A DNA stretch of 64,000 nucleotides from Pseudomonadota bacterium (GCA_018820855.1 JAHJNL010000042.1:16240-80239); one strand, 5' to 3'. Positions 9,487-19,660 are shown, counted from the first letter of the stretch. Numbers and translations are program-made. Notes: generated from the letters alone by a model not told the origin.

Positions 9487-10599
9487 TCAGTTATTGAGGG
9501 CAGTCAGACGAACGGGAACATCCATGCTCGTTCCGTCTCTGACAATGGTAAGGGAGACCTCATCTCCCACCTTGAAACGCTCGAGTTCTGTACGGACATC
9601 GTCATATGAACGAACATCGTTACCGTCTATCCTGGTAATAATATCGCCGAATATGACCTCGCTGCCAAACTGCTGGGTAGGTCTCAACCCTGCCTTGTGA
9701 GCCGGTCCTCCTGGTTCCACCCCCAGAATCAGTACACCTTCCACCCCTAACTGTTTGACCATTCGTGCATCAGCTAAGGTGGCGGCAATGCCCGGTTTAA
9801 CAAGCTTCCCGTCACGAATAAGCTGGGGGATGACTTCGTTGATCTCCCGCACCGGTACGGCAAAGCCAATCCCGGCATAGGCCCCGGAGGGGCTGAAAAT
9901 GGCAGTATTCACTCCGATCAATCTTCCGGCACTATCCAGGAGCGGCCCTCCGGAATTCCCGGGATTGATTGCCGCATCAGTCTGGATCATATTACGAATC
10001 ATTCGTCCGGTGATGGATTTAATCTCCCGGCCAAGTGCTGAAATGATCCCTGAAGTTATGGTTTGATCAAGACCAAAAGGATTGCCGATGGCAAATACCT
10101 TCTGTCCCACCAGCAGTTCGTTTGACTCTCCAACAGGAATAGGCCGCAGCAGTCTGGTCGGCGCATCGATCTGCAACACAGCCAGGTCCTTATCAGGAGC
10201 TGCGCCTATCAAAACAGCTTTCCACCTGCTATGGTCAGCCAAGGCCACCTCAATCCTGCCTGCATCGCTTATCACATGATAATTAGTAACGATACGCCCC
10301 TTGCTGTCCCAAACAAAACCTGATCCGGTACCCTGAGGAATTTCTACGGCATTGAGGGAAAAGAGATCCCTGCGCAGTGCAATAGTGGTGATATAGACCA
10401 CTGAGGGGGAAACACTTTTAAAGAGTTCAATAGTGTTTTGCTCATCTGCGGCCAGATCACCTCTGGCAGTAACGGCCCTGGGTTCTGCTGTAGGATCAAG
10501 GCCTCTGTGTTCCAGCGGCCTGAAGAGCAGCCAGAAAGCAAGAAAAAGCAGAACAAGGATGGCAACTGGGGAATTTTTTTTGAAGGACGAACGTGCCAT
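9487..10599 (-). CDS. DegS/HtrA-like membrane-anchored serine protease with one PDZ domain
   Basis: A 370-residue periplasmic protease with an N-terminal membrane anchor (about residues 11-26). The trypsin-like catalytic triad is visible: His108 (VTNYHVIS), Asp138 (DKDLAVLQ) and Ser216 (NPGNSGGPL). A single PDZ domain occupies about 265-365. One PDZ and a TM anchor match DegS rather than DegP, so a role in envelope-stress sensing is possible, although no sigma-E or RseA gene is visible. The start is 17 bp after the mgtE stop and has no good Shine-Dalgarno, which suggests translation by coupling to mgtE. Confidence 0.93.
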   Translation of the reverse strand: MARSSFKKNSPVAILVLLFLAFWLLFRPLEHRGLDPTAEPRAVTARGDLAADEQNTIELFKSVSPSVVYITTIALRRDLFSLNAVEIPQGTGSGFVWDSKGRIVTNYHVISDAGRIEVALADHSRWKAVLIGAAPDKDLAVLQIDAPTRLLRPIPVGESNELLVGQKVFAIGNPFGLDQTITSGIISALGREIKSITGRMIRNMIQTDAAINPGNSGGPLLDSAGRLIGVNTAIFSPSGAYAGIGFAVPVREINEVIPQLIRDGKLVKPGIAATLADARMVKQLGVEGVLILGVEPGGPAHKAGLRPTQQFGSEVIFGDIITRIDGNDVRSYDDVRTELERFKVGDEVSLTIVRDGTSMDVPVRLTALNN

Positions 10600-10616
10600 A
10601 ACAAGAAAAAAACGAT

Positions 10617-11999
10617 TCAGAGGTTGAGAAAAAACTTGGCTATCATAAAATAGGCCAAGACCCCGAGGATATCGATGGAAGTGGTGACAAAAGGTCCTGT
10701 GGCTATTGCCGCATCGATATCAAAACGTTTCAGGACCAGAGGAATCATGGTGCCGACTGTGGCAGCCATGACCATGGAAAAAAAGATGGAAAGGCCCACA
10801 ACAACACCGAGAAGCCTGGGTTCGGCATAACCGAAATAGGCCAGAACACCCAGGAATCCACCATACAATATGCCAAGAATCACTCCCACCCGCATCTCTT
10901 TAAAGACTAGTTTGAAGAAATCGTCCATATTGATGCGACCGGTGGCTATCCCCCGGACAACAATGGTAGAAGACTGAGTGGCAATATTACCACCCATGCC
11001 CATTACTATAGGAATAAACGCGGCAAGAGCAAGGACTTTGCTCAGTTCCTCTTCAAAAGAACCGATGATCAGCAGCGCCATGACACCACCAAGCCATGAG
11101 GCAAAAAGCCAGGGGGCGCGGAGCATGGCATTTTCCGTAGTGGACTTCAACAAAATCTCTCTGTCTTTACCGGCACCGGCCATTTGCAGGAAATCCTCAG
11201 TGGCCTCCTCCCGTATAACGTCAATGATATCGTCTACAGTTACGATTCCTATGAGATTATAGCTGGAATCAACAACAGGTACGGCCAGTATGTTATACTG
11301 AGAAATAACATGGGCGACCTCTTCCTGATCCATATCGGTTGTTACTGCAATCACATTGGTCCGCATGATGTTTTTCAACTGCCTGTGCGGTGGATTGGTC
11401 AGCAGTTCACGCAAAGAGACAACTCCTGCCAGTTTGCCATCTCCAAAAGTAATATAGAGATAAAACACCATCTTCTTTTCTTCACTGCGTTTCTGCACCT
11501 TGGCGATGGCTTCACCAACACTTAACTCTTCGTTAAGGTACATAAAATCAGGAGACATGATACCACCAGCTGTTTCCGGGTGATACTGAAGAAGTTCGTC
11601 GACCTCTTCCCGGTCAGCCTTTTCCATGTGCTTACGGATTTCTGCAGCAAATTCAACAGGAAGGGCCTCTATGAGATCAACGGCATTATTCGAGGCCATC
11701 TTACTCAAGACATCAGCCATGAACTTGGCCGTGAGAGTCTCTACCAGAGCCACCATAATGGACTCGTCGAGTTCACTGAGGAATTCACCTACCTGATCAG
11801 TCTGAGCCAGGATATTAAAAACCTCGAGACGTTCGGGCTCGGAAAGGTGCCTGAAGACCCAGGCCATGTCAGCCGGATGGGTTTTGACTATCAACTTAAG
11901 GATATTATCGGTGGCCTTACGACGATTTAATCTCCGGATCATATCGAGGAGAACCATTCCCTCGTTACCTATAAGTTCTTTTTTTTCAATATGTCCCAT
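10617..11999 (-). CDS. mgtE: MgtE-family magnesium transporter
   Basis: A 460-residue inner-membrane Mg2+ channel. An N-terminal helical domain (about 1-125) is followed by a pair of CBS domains (about 130-255) and five transmembrane helices (about 280-460), including the family signatures MGMGGNIATQSSTIVVRG and GTMIPLVLKR. The ATG at 11999 with an AGGGTGG upstream is preferred over a TTG at 12020. It precedes the DegS-like protease by 17 bp on the same strand, so the two are probably co-transcribed. I saw no M-box riboswitch in the short upstream region. Confidence 0.95.
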   Translation of the reverse strand: MGHIEKKELIGNEGMVLLDMIRRLNRRKATDNILKLIVKTHPADMAWVFRHLSEPERLEVFNILAQTDQVGEFLSELDESIMVALVETLTAKFMADVLSKMASNNAVDLIEALPVEFAAEIRKHMEKADREEVDELLQYHPETAGGIMSPDFMYLNEELSVGEAIAKVQKRSEEKKMVFYLYITFGDGKLAGVVSLRELLTNPPHRQLKNIMRTNVIAVTTDMDQEEVAHVISQYNILAVPVVDSSYNLIGIVTVDDIIDVIREEATEDFLQMAGAGKDREILLKSTTENAMLRAPWLFASWLGGVMALLIIGSFEEELSKVLALAAFIPIVMGMGGNIATQSSTIVVRGIATGRINMDDFFKLVFKEMRVGVILGILYGGFLGVLAYFGYAEPRLLGVVVGLSIFFSMVMAATVGTMIPLVLKRFDIDAAIATGPFVTTSIDILGVLAYFMIAKFFLNL

Positions 12000-12156
12000 A
12001 GCCGACCACCCTGTTAACAAATGCGATTCAGAAGCCCATGTGCAATGTGCATGACCTTGACTTACTTAACGATAAACAGTACATGATACAACCTGTATGT
12101 CAATTTCGTCAATTTGTATTAACCCTTTTCCTGCTTTTCCCTGATTTTCAATTTCC

Positions 12157-13359
12157 ATGAGTAAACAAGCCCTTTCTGCCAAAGACATTGAGAAACACTT
12201 CAACCACGCCTGCCTTCTCCATGAACACGGTGATCTGCAGGAGGCGGTTAAGGAATACAAAAGTCTGCTCTCTATCCTACCCGATTTGCCCCAGCTCCAT
12301 TTTAACTGTGGGCTTGCTCTCTATGAACTGGAACATTACCAGGAAGCGGAAGAACACTATCTCAGCGCCTGTACCCTTTGCCCTGAAGATCCGGACATCC
12401 ATTACAATCGCGGACTCAACTTTCGACGTCTTGATCAAATCAAGGACGCTGCCGACTCTTTTGAACGTGCTTTTCAGTTAGGCGACCATGATCTCGAGAC
12501 CTATTATAACTTAGGGCTCTGTTATCAGGATCTTGGCGAATTTTCTCAGGCCGCTCTTCTCTATGATTCCATCCTGAGCACAAATCCGAAACACTCCTCC
12601 ACTCTCAACAATTACGCCTATCTCTGTCACAAAACAGGAGATACCCAAAAGGCCGAAGTGCTCTATCGAAGGCTCCTTGAGCTGCGCCCCGAACACCAGG
12701 CAGCCAGACATATGCTGAACTCCCTTTCCGGAGTAACTCCTGACACGGCCCCATTGGAATATGTTGAAGCTGTTTTTGATAACTATGCACAGGACTTTGA
12801 GCACAGTTTGGTTGAACAGCTTTCTTACAAAACACCCTTAACTCTTTGGGAAAGGTACTGTGTTCTGTTTCCTCAAGATCAAAGAAAGCTATGTCTCGAC
12901 CTTGGTTGCGGCACAGGGTTAGCCGGTGAACAATTCTCACCATACTGCAGGCGTATTATTGGTGTAGACATCTCCAAGGAGATGCTCACAGTTGCAGAAG
13001 AAAAAAATCTATACGACGATCTCATAAAGAGCGACATCACCAAGTACCTCAGCGAGACCAGGCACTCTCCGGATATGATAGTTGCTGCCGATGTTTTCAC
13101 CTATCTGGGCAATCTTGAGACTGTGTTTCAAAAATGCTTCCTTGTCGCAGAACAGGGGGGCCTGTTTTTGTTTTCCGTGGAAGATTCCGACAACAACAAA
13201 TTTGAAATCAAAGAGACTGGCCGTTTTGGTCATTCACCCGATTATATTCGGGACCTAAGTCAAAAAACAGGATGGACTCTTCGCGACCAACATCATTCCA
13301 ACCTGCGCCAAGAAAAAGGAAAATGGATTTCAGGATACCTCTTTATCTTGGAAAAGTAA
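12157..13359 (+). CDS. TPR-repeat class I SAM methyltransferase
   Basis: A 400-residue cytosolic fusion. The N-terminal half (about 1-195) is tandem TPR repeats, with recognisable units such as PQLHFNCGLALYELEHYQEA and ETYYNLGLCYQDLGEFSQA. The C-terminal half (about 235-400) is a Rossmann-fold methyltransferase with motif I LDLGCGTGLAG and acidic motif II (IIGVDIS). TPR-methyltransferases of this kind are common in proteobacteria, but the substrate is unknown. The TPR part probably recruits a protein partner. It stands alone. The ATG at 12157 lacks a clear Shine-Dalgarno. Confidence 0.88.
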   Translation: MSKQALSAKDIEKHFNHACLLHEHGDLQEAVKEYKSLLSILPDLPQLHFNCGLALYELEHYQEAEEHYLSACTLCPEDPDIHYNRGLNFRRLDQIKDAADSFERAFQLGDHDLETYYNLGLCYQDLGEFSQAALLYDSILSTNPKHSSTLNNYAYLCHKTGDTQKAEVLYRRLLELRPEHQAARHMLNSLSGVTPDTAPLEYVEAVFDNYAQDFEHSLVEQLSYKTPLTLWERYCVLFPQDQRKLCLDLGCGTGLAGEQFSPYCRRIIGVDISKEMLTVAEEKNLYDDLIKSDITKYLSETRHSPDMIVAADVFTYLGNLETVFQKCFLVAEQGGLFLFSVEDSDNNKFEIKETGRFGHSPDYIRDLSQKTGWTLRDQHHSNLRQEKGKWISGYLFILEK

Positions 13360-13427
13360 AAAAGTTCCCATCCAGCATTGCAACCCTCACAAAATATAAA
13401 CTGCAAAATAAATAATGCCTACTTACC

Positions 13428-13628
13428 TCACTGGAAAAATCCACTGCGCTGCACGAACCAGCAGATCATCAAGCCAGATGACATGGCAAGAAGACCGAGC
13501 ATCCGTAAGTGCTCTGACTTCATTTGGCTGACCTTGTTCAGCCATTCACGCATGGATTCAGGAAATGCAACATAGGGGATGCCCTCAAGTATCAGGACCA
13601 TTCCCACCAACAGAAATAATATTTTCAT
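13428..13628 (-). CDS. DUF2065 small membrane protein
   Basis: A 66-residue protein with two hydrophobic helices (about 2-18 and 45-60) separated by a short amphipathic stretch containing MREWLNKVSQM. The N-terminal pattern and the GIPYVAFPESMREWL core match the DUF2065 (YjeT-like) family, whose function is not established. The ATG at 13628 has a purine-rich GGGGAAAGGG just upstream. It is convergent with the TPR-methyltransferase and divergent from purM. Confidence 0.85.
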   Translation of the reverse strand: MKILFLLVGMVLILEGIPYVAFPESMREWLNKVSQMKSEHLRMLGLLAMSSGLMICWFVQRSGFFQ

Positions 13629-13775
13629 AACCCTTTCCCCATCAATCTGTTATTATAAAGCAAGGAATGGCATAGTCAGGAAAACTTCTGCGCTCCCCTC
13701 TTGCAATTTTACAAGACACTTACTAAAGTACAACGAATTTTTATAAACCTCTCTCGATCAGCAGACAATAAGAAA

Positions 13776-14831
13776 ATGAGCTCAACAAAACAATCAAAAT
13801 ATAGTGAAGCCGGGGTCGACATCGACAAAGGCAACGCTTTCGTGCAGGGAATCAAAGAAATCGTCAGTTCAACCCATCAGCGTGGAGTTCTGAACGACAT
13901 CGGCGGCTTTTCCAGCCTTTTTGCCATAGACACCAACACCTATAAGAACCCGGTTCTGGTGACATCCACCGACGGTGTCGGGACAAAGCTGGTCATTGCC
14001 CAACTTTGCAACAAGCATGACACCATAGGTATCGATCTGGTGGCTATGTGCGTTAATGACATCATTGTTGGCGGAGCCAAGCCACTTTGTTTTCTTGACT
14101 ATTTTTCAGTCAGCAAACTGGAACTGGATGTGGCCACAGAAGTGGTAAAAGGTATTGCCGAAGGATGCAGACAATCCAAATGTTCCTTAGTTGGTGGAGA
14201 AACTGCTGAAATGCCCGGACTTTACAAGGCCGGAGATTACGACCTCGCCGGTTTCGTGGTAGGTATTGCTGACCGCGACAAAATTATCGATGGCTCCACG
14301 ATCAAGGTTGGTAATAAAATTATTGGTCTCAAGTCTTCCGGTCTTCATTCCAACGGATTCTCTTTAGTCCGTAAAATATGTTTCGAGGATCATGGGTTGA
14401 CTGTTGATCAGTACATAGATGAACTTGGATGTACATTAGGCGAAGAACTAATCAAGCCAACCAGAATCTATGTTCAGTCAGTGCTTGGCGTTCTCAAGCA
14501 CTATAAACTCAACGGCATGGTTCACAACACCGGCGGAGGATTTATTGATAACATTCCCCGGATCCTGCCCAAAGGCTGCAAGGCTGAAATCAACTGCAAC
14601 CGCTGGCAACCTCTCCCCATCTTCGACTTTCTTGCTGCCAAGGGAGAAGTTCCTGTAAACGAGATGTATCGCACATTCAATATGGGAATCGGCCTCATGG
14701 TCATCGTTAATGACGATTCCGTATCAGATATTATTCACCACTTCCAGGCACTTGGGGAAGAAGCTGCAATTATTGGAGAAATCACCTCTCACCGTGAAGA
14801 AGACGGAGAACAGGTAATTTTGAATTTTTAA
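13776..14831 (+). CDS. purM: phosphoribosylformylglycinamidine cyclo-ligase (AIR synthetase)
   Basis: A purine-biosynthesis enzyme that closes the imidazole ring (FGAM to AIR) using ATP. The 351-residue product starts MSSTKQSKYSEAGVDIDKG, matching the PurM N-terminus. The open frame extends upstream to a TTG at 13701, but those residues are not part of the family. Signatures include STDGVGTKL, VNDIIVGGAKPLCFLDYF and GGETAEMPG, and the C-terminal lobe has HNTGGGFIDNIPR. The gene is isolated from other pur genes here and ends just before a very strong inverted repeat. Confidence 0.96.
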   Translation: MSSTKQSKYSEAGVDIDKGNAFVQGIKEIVSSTHQRGVLNDIGGFSSLFAIDTNTYKNPVLVTSTDGVGTKLVIAQLCNKHDTIGIDLVAMCVNDIIVGGAKPLCFLDYFSVSKLELDVATEVVKGIAEGCRQSKCSLVGGETAEMPGLYKAGDYDLAGFVVGIADRDKIIDGSTIKVGNKIIGLKSSGLHSNGFSLVRKICFEDHGLTVDQYIDELGCTLGEELIKPTRIYVQSVLGVLKHYKLNGMVHNTGGGFIDNIPRILPKGCKAEINCNRWQPLPIFDFLAAKGEVPVNEMYRTFNMGIGLMVIVNDDSVSDIIHHFQALGEEAAIIGEITSHREEDGEQVILNF

Positions 14832-14856
14832 CTCTCTGATGCTCCATCTGTCAAAA

Positions 14857-14915
14857 CGCTGCACAGCAAAAAAGGCGTATGGTCTTGGACCATACGCCTT
14901 TTTTGCTGTGCAGCG
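14857..14915. terminator. 28-bp perfect inverted repeat, bidirectional terminator
   Basis: The arms at 14857-14884 and 14888-14915 are perfect reverse complements over 28 bp with a TTG spacer. Each arm contains an A6/T6 run, so both strands present a GC-rich hairpin followed by U residues. It sits between the convergent purM and mog genes, the expected place for a shared terminator. The length and perfection of the stem are unusual. Confidence 0.85.
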
Positions 14916-14962
14916 GTACTCTATAGCTTACGCTTTTCCCTTCACCTCATCATTCAACCTTC

Positions 14963-15469
14963 TCAAGACCCACAATCACTGGTCCCCCCCTGAATTTTAT
15001 CCAGGGCATGGGCAAGACAAGGAAGAAGCACCTCTATATTTTCCCTGGCGGCCTTCTCACTCCCGGGAAGATTGATTATCAGACTTATACCGCGAATCCC
15101 TGCCATTCCTCTGGAGAGTACTGCATTAGGCGTCTTTTTCAGACTTGCTGCACGCATGGCCTCTCCCATACCGGGAATCTCCTTTTCAATGACTTCCCGC
15201 ATGGCCTCAGGAGTAACATCAGTTGGTGCAACTCCTGTACCGCCTGTGGTGACAATAAGATCAATCTTCTCCTCATCAATCCAGGAAATTAATTTTTCTT
15301 TTATCAGATCAACCTGATCCGGAATTATAGCATAGGCCTTTGATATATACCCCTGTTGCGTCAGGAGCTGTTGGAGAAAAGGACCACTGGTGTCTTCCCG
15401 TTCTCCGCGGGCTCCTTTATCACTCATGGTCAGCACTCCAAAACAAAAACGACTGTTATCTTTATTCAT
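14963..15469 (-). CDS. mog: molybdopterin adenylyltransferase-type protein (Mog/MoaB)
   Basis: A 168-residue protein of molybdenum-cofactor synthesis that adenylylates molybdopterin before metal insertion. It has the family signatures TMSDKGARGEREDTSG near the N-terminus, the nucleotide-binding TTGGTGVAPTDVTPEA in the middle, and the INLPGSEKAARENI segment near the C-terminus. MoaB and Mog are close paralogues and I cannot separate them by eye. It starts 15 bp after the stop of the EF-G2 gene on the same strand, so the two are probably co-transcribed, although their functions are unrelated. Confidence 0.88.
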   Translation of the reverse strand: MNKDNSRFCFGVLTMSDKGARGEREDTSGPFLQQLLTQQGYISKAYAIIPDQVDLIKEKLISWIDEEKIDLIVTTGGTGVAPTDVTPEAMREVIEKEIPGMGEAMRAASLKKTPNAVLSRGMAGIRGISLIINLPGSEKAARENIEVLLPCLAHALDKIQGGTSDCGS

Positions 15470-15484
15470 GATAAGCCAGATCCC

Positions 15485-17545
15485 TTATTCACTCTGAAAA
15501 GCAGCAACTATTTTTTCGGCCACCTGGGCCGGAACCTCTTCATAGTGTGAAAAGGCGGTGGTAAATGTACCTAAGCCGCCGGTCATTGCCGTCAGATCAG
15601 TGGCGTAGCGCAGGACCTCTGCCATAGGAACCTGGGCATTGATCACCTCTCGTCCCTGATCGGCGTCCATGCCCATAACCTTGCCACGCCTGGAATTGAG
15701 ATCACCCATGACATCGCCGACATGTTCCTTGCCAACCTTGATGGTCATGTTCATGTAGGGCTCCAGAAGAATGAGCCCGGCTTCCTGGCAACCTTTTTTG
15801 AAAGCGAGTGATCCGGCAATCTTGAATGCCATCTCTGATGAGTCCACAGTGTGATAGGAACCGTCAACCAGGGCAACTCTGATATCTACCATCGGATAAC
15901 CGGCCAGAACACCTTTTTCCATGGCCTCAACAATACCTTTTTCTACGGCAGGACGATACTGCTGGGGAATAACTCCACCGATAATCTTGTCCTCAAACTC
16001 AAATCCATCACCATGGGGAAGCGGACTTATTTCAATAGTACAATCACCAAACTGTCCGCGACCGCCACTCTGTTTTTTGTGTTTGCCCTGTACCCGGGCA
16101 CTGCCCTTGATGGTTTCTTTGTAAGGGACTTTTGGCAGAGAAAGGTTCATTTCAACACCAAACTTCCTCTTAATTCTGGAACCGACAACCTCAAGATGTA
16201 CCTGACCAACTCCGGAAAGAAGAATCTCCCCGGTCTGCTGCTCTCTGGTAAGTCGCAAGGTAAGGTCCTCATCCAGCATTCTGGTAATTGAAGAAAACAG
16301 TTTTTCTTCCTCACCCTTAGTGCCGGTCACCGCATAGGAAATAACCGGTTCCATCAGCTTGAGATCATCATAGATAATAGGTGCAGAGGCATCACAAAGG
16401 GTATCCCCGGTGGTGGTTTCTTTGAGTTTGGCAACAGCGACAATCATCCCGGGCCCGGCACTGTCTACAGGCCGATGCTCCTTCCCCTCCTGGATGAAAA
16501 GCTGTCCAAAACGTTCATCCGTTTCTTTGCTTGAATTATAAAAGGAATCACCGGAAAGCGTTCCTGAATAAACACGAAAAATAGTCAGTCGACCGGCATA
16601 GGGATCAGCCATGGTCTTAAATACCCGTGCTGAGAATTTTTCATCAGCTAAGGGCTTTCGTTCTATGAGTTCCCCTTTTGGATCCACTCCTATCATAGCC
16701 GGTCTGTTTTCAGGAGAAGGAAGGAAATCGTTAATGGCATCAAGGAGTGCGGTGGTTCCGAAATTTTTGGTGGCTGCGCCAATACAGATTGGAACAATTT
16801 TTCCATTGCTGATCCCGTTTTTCAGACCAATTTTCAGATCTTCAATGGAAAGTTCACCGTCTTCCAGAAATTTTTCTATCAAATCGTCATCGGTTTCAGC
16901 CACATTTTCCATCAGGCTTTCCCGGTATGTAACAGCGCTCTTGGCGAGTTCTTCCGGAACATCGGTTTCGATAAGTGTTCCACTTCCCTTTTTATCAAAG
17001 AGATAGGCCTTTCCGCTCATAACATCCACCAAGCCACGGAAATTTTCTTCTTCTCCAATGGGAATATGCAAGACAACAGGAGTAACGGGAAGGGATTCGG
17101 CTATCTGGCCAATGGTCCGTTCAAAATCGGCTCGTTCACGGTCCAGCTTGTTGATCATGATGAGAGCAGGAAGAGATCTTTCAGCGATAAAATCAGCAAA
17201 TTTGATTGTCTGGCCCTTTACTCCAAGAACGGCACCAACGATAAAAACAGCCCCATCAACCACCTGGGTGGCGATAAAAGTTTCGTTGATAAAATTGTCG
17301 TCACCCGGGGTGTCCATGAGAAAAACATCATGCTTTTTCCAGGTGTAATTATGAAAAGAAGTATTTATGGAAACATTACGCTGTATCTCTTCTTCTTCAA
17401 AATCGAGCACCGAACTTCCATCATCTACCTTACCTAAGCGCTTGATCTTTCCGGCTGTATACAGCATGGCTTCTGCCAAAGAGGTTTTCCCACAACTTCC
17501 GTGTCCAATGATCGCTATGTTTCTCAGCTTACTGAAATCCTGCAT
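15485..17545 (-). CDS. EF-G2-type elongation factor G paralogue
   Basis: A 686-residue translational GTPase with the full EF-G domain series. G1 reads GHGSCGKTS (residues 14-22) instead of the AHIDAGKTT of housekeeping EF-G. G3 is DTPGDDNF and G4 is NKLD, and the usual RGITI switch I motif is replaced by IQRNVSINTS. These differences mark the EF-G2-like subfamily found next to a normal fusA in many bacteria, with a proposed but unsettled role in translation or ribosome handling. An AAGGAGGT ribosome-binding site precedes the ATG at 17545. mog follows 15 bp downstream. Confidence 0.92.
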   Translation of the reverse strand: MQDFSKLRNIAIIGHGSCGKTSLAEAMLYTAGKIKRLGKVDDGSSVLDFEEEEIQRNVSINTSFHNYTWKKHDVFLMDTPGDDNFINETFIATQVVDGAVFIVGAVLGVKGQTIKFADFIAERSLPALIMINKLDRERADFERTIGQIAESLPVTPVVLHIPIGEEENFRGLVDVMSGKAYLFDKKGSGTLIETDVPEELAKSAVTYRESLMENVAETDDDLIEKFLEDGELSIEDLKIGLKNGISNGKIVPICIGAATKNFGTTALLDAINDFLPSPENRPAMIGVDPKGELIERKPLADEKFSARVFKTMADPYAGRLTIFRVYSGTLSGDSFYNSSKETDERFGQLFIQEGKEHRPVDSAGPGMIVAVAKLKETTTGDTLCDASAPIIYDDLKLMEPVISYAVTGTKGEEEKLFSSITRMLDEDLTLRLTREQQTGEILLSGVGQVHLEVVGSRIKRKFGVEMNLSLPKVPYKETIKGSARVQGKHKKQSGGRGQFGDCTIEISPLPHGDGFEFEDKIIGGVIPQQYRPAVEKGIVEAMEKGVLAGYPMVDIRVALVDGSYHTVDSSEMAFKIAGSLAFKKGCQEAGLILLEPYMNMTIKVGKEHVGDVMGDLNSRRGKVMGMDADQGREVINAQVPMAEVLRYATDLTAMTGGLGTFTTAFSHYEEVPAQVAEKIVAAFQSE

Positions 17546-17880
17546 GCATACCTCCTTGAAGAAAACGGTTGTGCCAGACTTTCACCGATACAAAATACAT
17601 ATATATTTTCAACAGAGGGACAATTCTCCTAACCCTCTTTTCTCATCAAGAAATGAACCATTACTCATATATTCAATATTTCCCCTGAAAGTCAAGCGTG
17701 TTCGCTAATGTAGAGAACATTCCCGACAATCCATCCGGAAAGAACAGGATATAAAGAAAGGACAGGGGTTTCAGTGGTAAATACCCACCATAACCTGTAT
17801 ACTCGACCGGTTATCCTCTTGTTTCAGGAATATGACCTAACAGGGAATTTCTTTTTTTTGGTAATTCTATCGGATCAGCA
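17546..17880. other. divergent promoter region between EF-G2 and murJ
   Basis: A 335-bp intergenic region. It must hold promoters for both flanking genes, but I see no convincing -35/-10 pair. A short inverted repeat (ATAACC and GGTTAT, around 17790-17815) is too weak to call. No small gene is evident. Confidence 0.5.
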
Positions 17881-19470
17881 GTGAAGAAAAGAGCTCAACA
17901 GAGTCATAAAATTGCCAAATCGGCAGGTACAGTCTCCATTGCAGTGATGTGCAGTCGTGTTCTCGGTCTCATCAGGGAACAGATCTTTGCCGGAATGTTC
18001 GGGGCCGGATTGGCCTACGATGCCTTTGTCATCGCCTTTCGTGTCCCCAATCTCCTCCGTGATCTTTTTGCAGAAGGTGCCCTGTCAGCCGCATTCATCA
18101 CCGTATTTACCGACTATGATACCAACAGGACAAAAGAAGAGACCTGGATGCTGGCCTCCAATGTTCTTGTTTTTTTCGGCATCCTGCTCTCACTTGTCAG
18201 CCTCTGCATCATCTTTTTTGCTGATCCTCTGATCAATCTCTTAGCCGCAGATTTCTCAAAGATTCATGGAAAAATAGAACTCACCATTCTGCTTTCCAGG
18301 ATCATGACCCCCTTCCTTGTTTTTATTTCTCTATCTGCTGTGGTCATGGGAATTCTCAACTCCAGAGGAAAATTTTTCGTCCCGGCCATTGCCTCTGCCT
18401 TTTTCAACATGGGCTCCATTATCGGCGGAGTCTGTCTGGCCCTGATCCTGCCCCGCTTCGGTCAACCCGCCATAGTAGGAATGGCCATCGGCACCCTGCT
18501 TGGTGGTTTGCTGCAGCTGGCCGTCCAGTTACCCACTCTTGCCAGGATCGGTTTTCGCTTTACTCCCCGCCTGCGCTTGAAAGACCCAGGTCTGAAACGC
18601 ATCATTACCCTCATGATTCCCGCAATTATCGGTCTGTCTCCTACCCAGATCAATATCTTTATCAACGCCGGCTTCGCCTCTTCCTGTGCCGAGGGTTCCG
18701 TTTCCTGGTTAAACTATGCCTTTCGCCTGGTTCAACTTCCTATAGGACTTTTTGGTGTAGCACTTTCCATAGCAGCCATGCCTGTTCTGGCCAAACATGC
18801 CGCGAAAAAAGATATTCAAGGAATGAAGGAAACCATGGTTTCTTCTCTCACCATGGTCTTCAGCCTGACTATCCCTGCGACCCTGGGACTTATGCTTCTT
18901 TCGGAACCGGTTATTCGTATCATCTTTGAGCGGGGTGCCTTTACAGGCTTTGATACCATTGCAACCGCCAACACCCTCACCTTATATGCCGTTGGCCTTT
19001 TTGCTTATTCCTCAAACAAAATTCTGGTTCCTGTCTTCTATGCCCTGGAAGACACGAAATATCCTTTAATTGCCTCCTTTTTAGCAGTCGGCAGCAACAT
19101 CCTTATCATCAACCTGACCATCGACTCTCTGCAGCACCTGGCCATTGCCCTTTCCACCTCCTGCTCCATGATTCTTAATTTCATTTTTTTAAGTATCGTT
19201 CTCTACTGGAAAACTGGCGGCTATTCGGTTTCCTATCTGTTTAAAGGGCTGCTCAAAATAGCAGTTGCTGGAACAGCAATGGCAGCCTTTCTCCTCGTTG
19301 GCAGGACTTTCTTAACAGACTGGCTAAGCGGCACTCTTCTTCAGGAGTCTTGTTCGCTCCTGTTTTTAATTGCCTCAGCAGCCTTACTTTATGGCTTACT
19401 CCTCCAAATGCTTGGCCTTCAGGAGCTCACAGCTGTCACAGCTAAAATAAAAGAAAAATTTAGCCGCTGA
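17881..19470 (+). CDS. murJ: lipid II flippase MurJ
   Basis: A 529-residue polytopic inner-membrane protein of the MviN/MurJ family, which flips lipid II across the membrane for peptidoglycan synthesis. The N-terminal signature SRVLGLIREQIFAGMFGAG and the following FRVPNLLRDLFAEGALSAAF are characteristic. About 14 hydrophobic helices follow. The start is a GTG at 17881 with only a weak Shine-Dalgarno (CGGATCAGCA), and the homology begins within the first 20 residues, so no better start is likely. It stands alone. Confidence 0.95.
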   Translation: MKKRAQQSHKIAKSAGTVSIAVMCSRVLGLIREQIFAGMFGAGLAYDAFVIAFRVPNLLRDLFAEGALSAAFITVFTDYDTNRTKEETWMLASNVLVFFGILLSLVSLCIIFFADPLINLLAADFSKIHGKIELTILLSRIMTPFLVFISLSAVVMGILNSRGKFFVPAIASAFFNMGSIIGGVCLALILPRFGQPAIVGMAIGTLLGGLLQLAVQLPTLARIGFRFTPRLRLKDPGLKRIITLMIPAIIGLSPTQINIFINAGFASSCAEGSVSWLNYAFRLVQLPIGLFGVALSIAAMPVLAKHAAKKDIQGMKETMVSSLTMVFSLTIPATLGLMLLSEPVIRIIFERGAFTGFDTIATANTLTLYAVGLFAYSSNKILVPVFYALEDTKYPLIASFLAVGSNILIINLTIDSLQHLAIALSTSCSMILNFIFLSIVLYWKTGGYSVSYLFKGLLKIAVAGTAMAAFLLVGRTFLTDWLSGTLLQESCSLLFLIASAALLYGLLLQMLGLQELTAVTAKIKEKFSR

Positions 19471-19660
19471 GCAGACGCAGTAGTCTTACTTGAGACGCAA
19501 CAACTCAACTCTTACAGAAACTGCTGTATGCACGACTCCAGAGAGACGCGTGAGAAGGGAAAAGGCTCGAGAAAAAGTGAAGCACTTGAAATTAATCTGA
19601 CCGTTACAACTTGAAAAATTACTGCCTGTCAAATCCGGTCTGAACCACTACACCTGAGTA

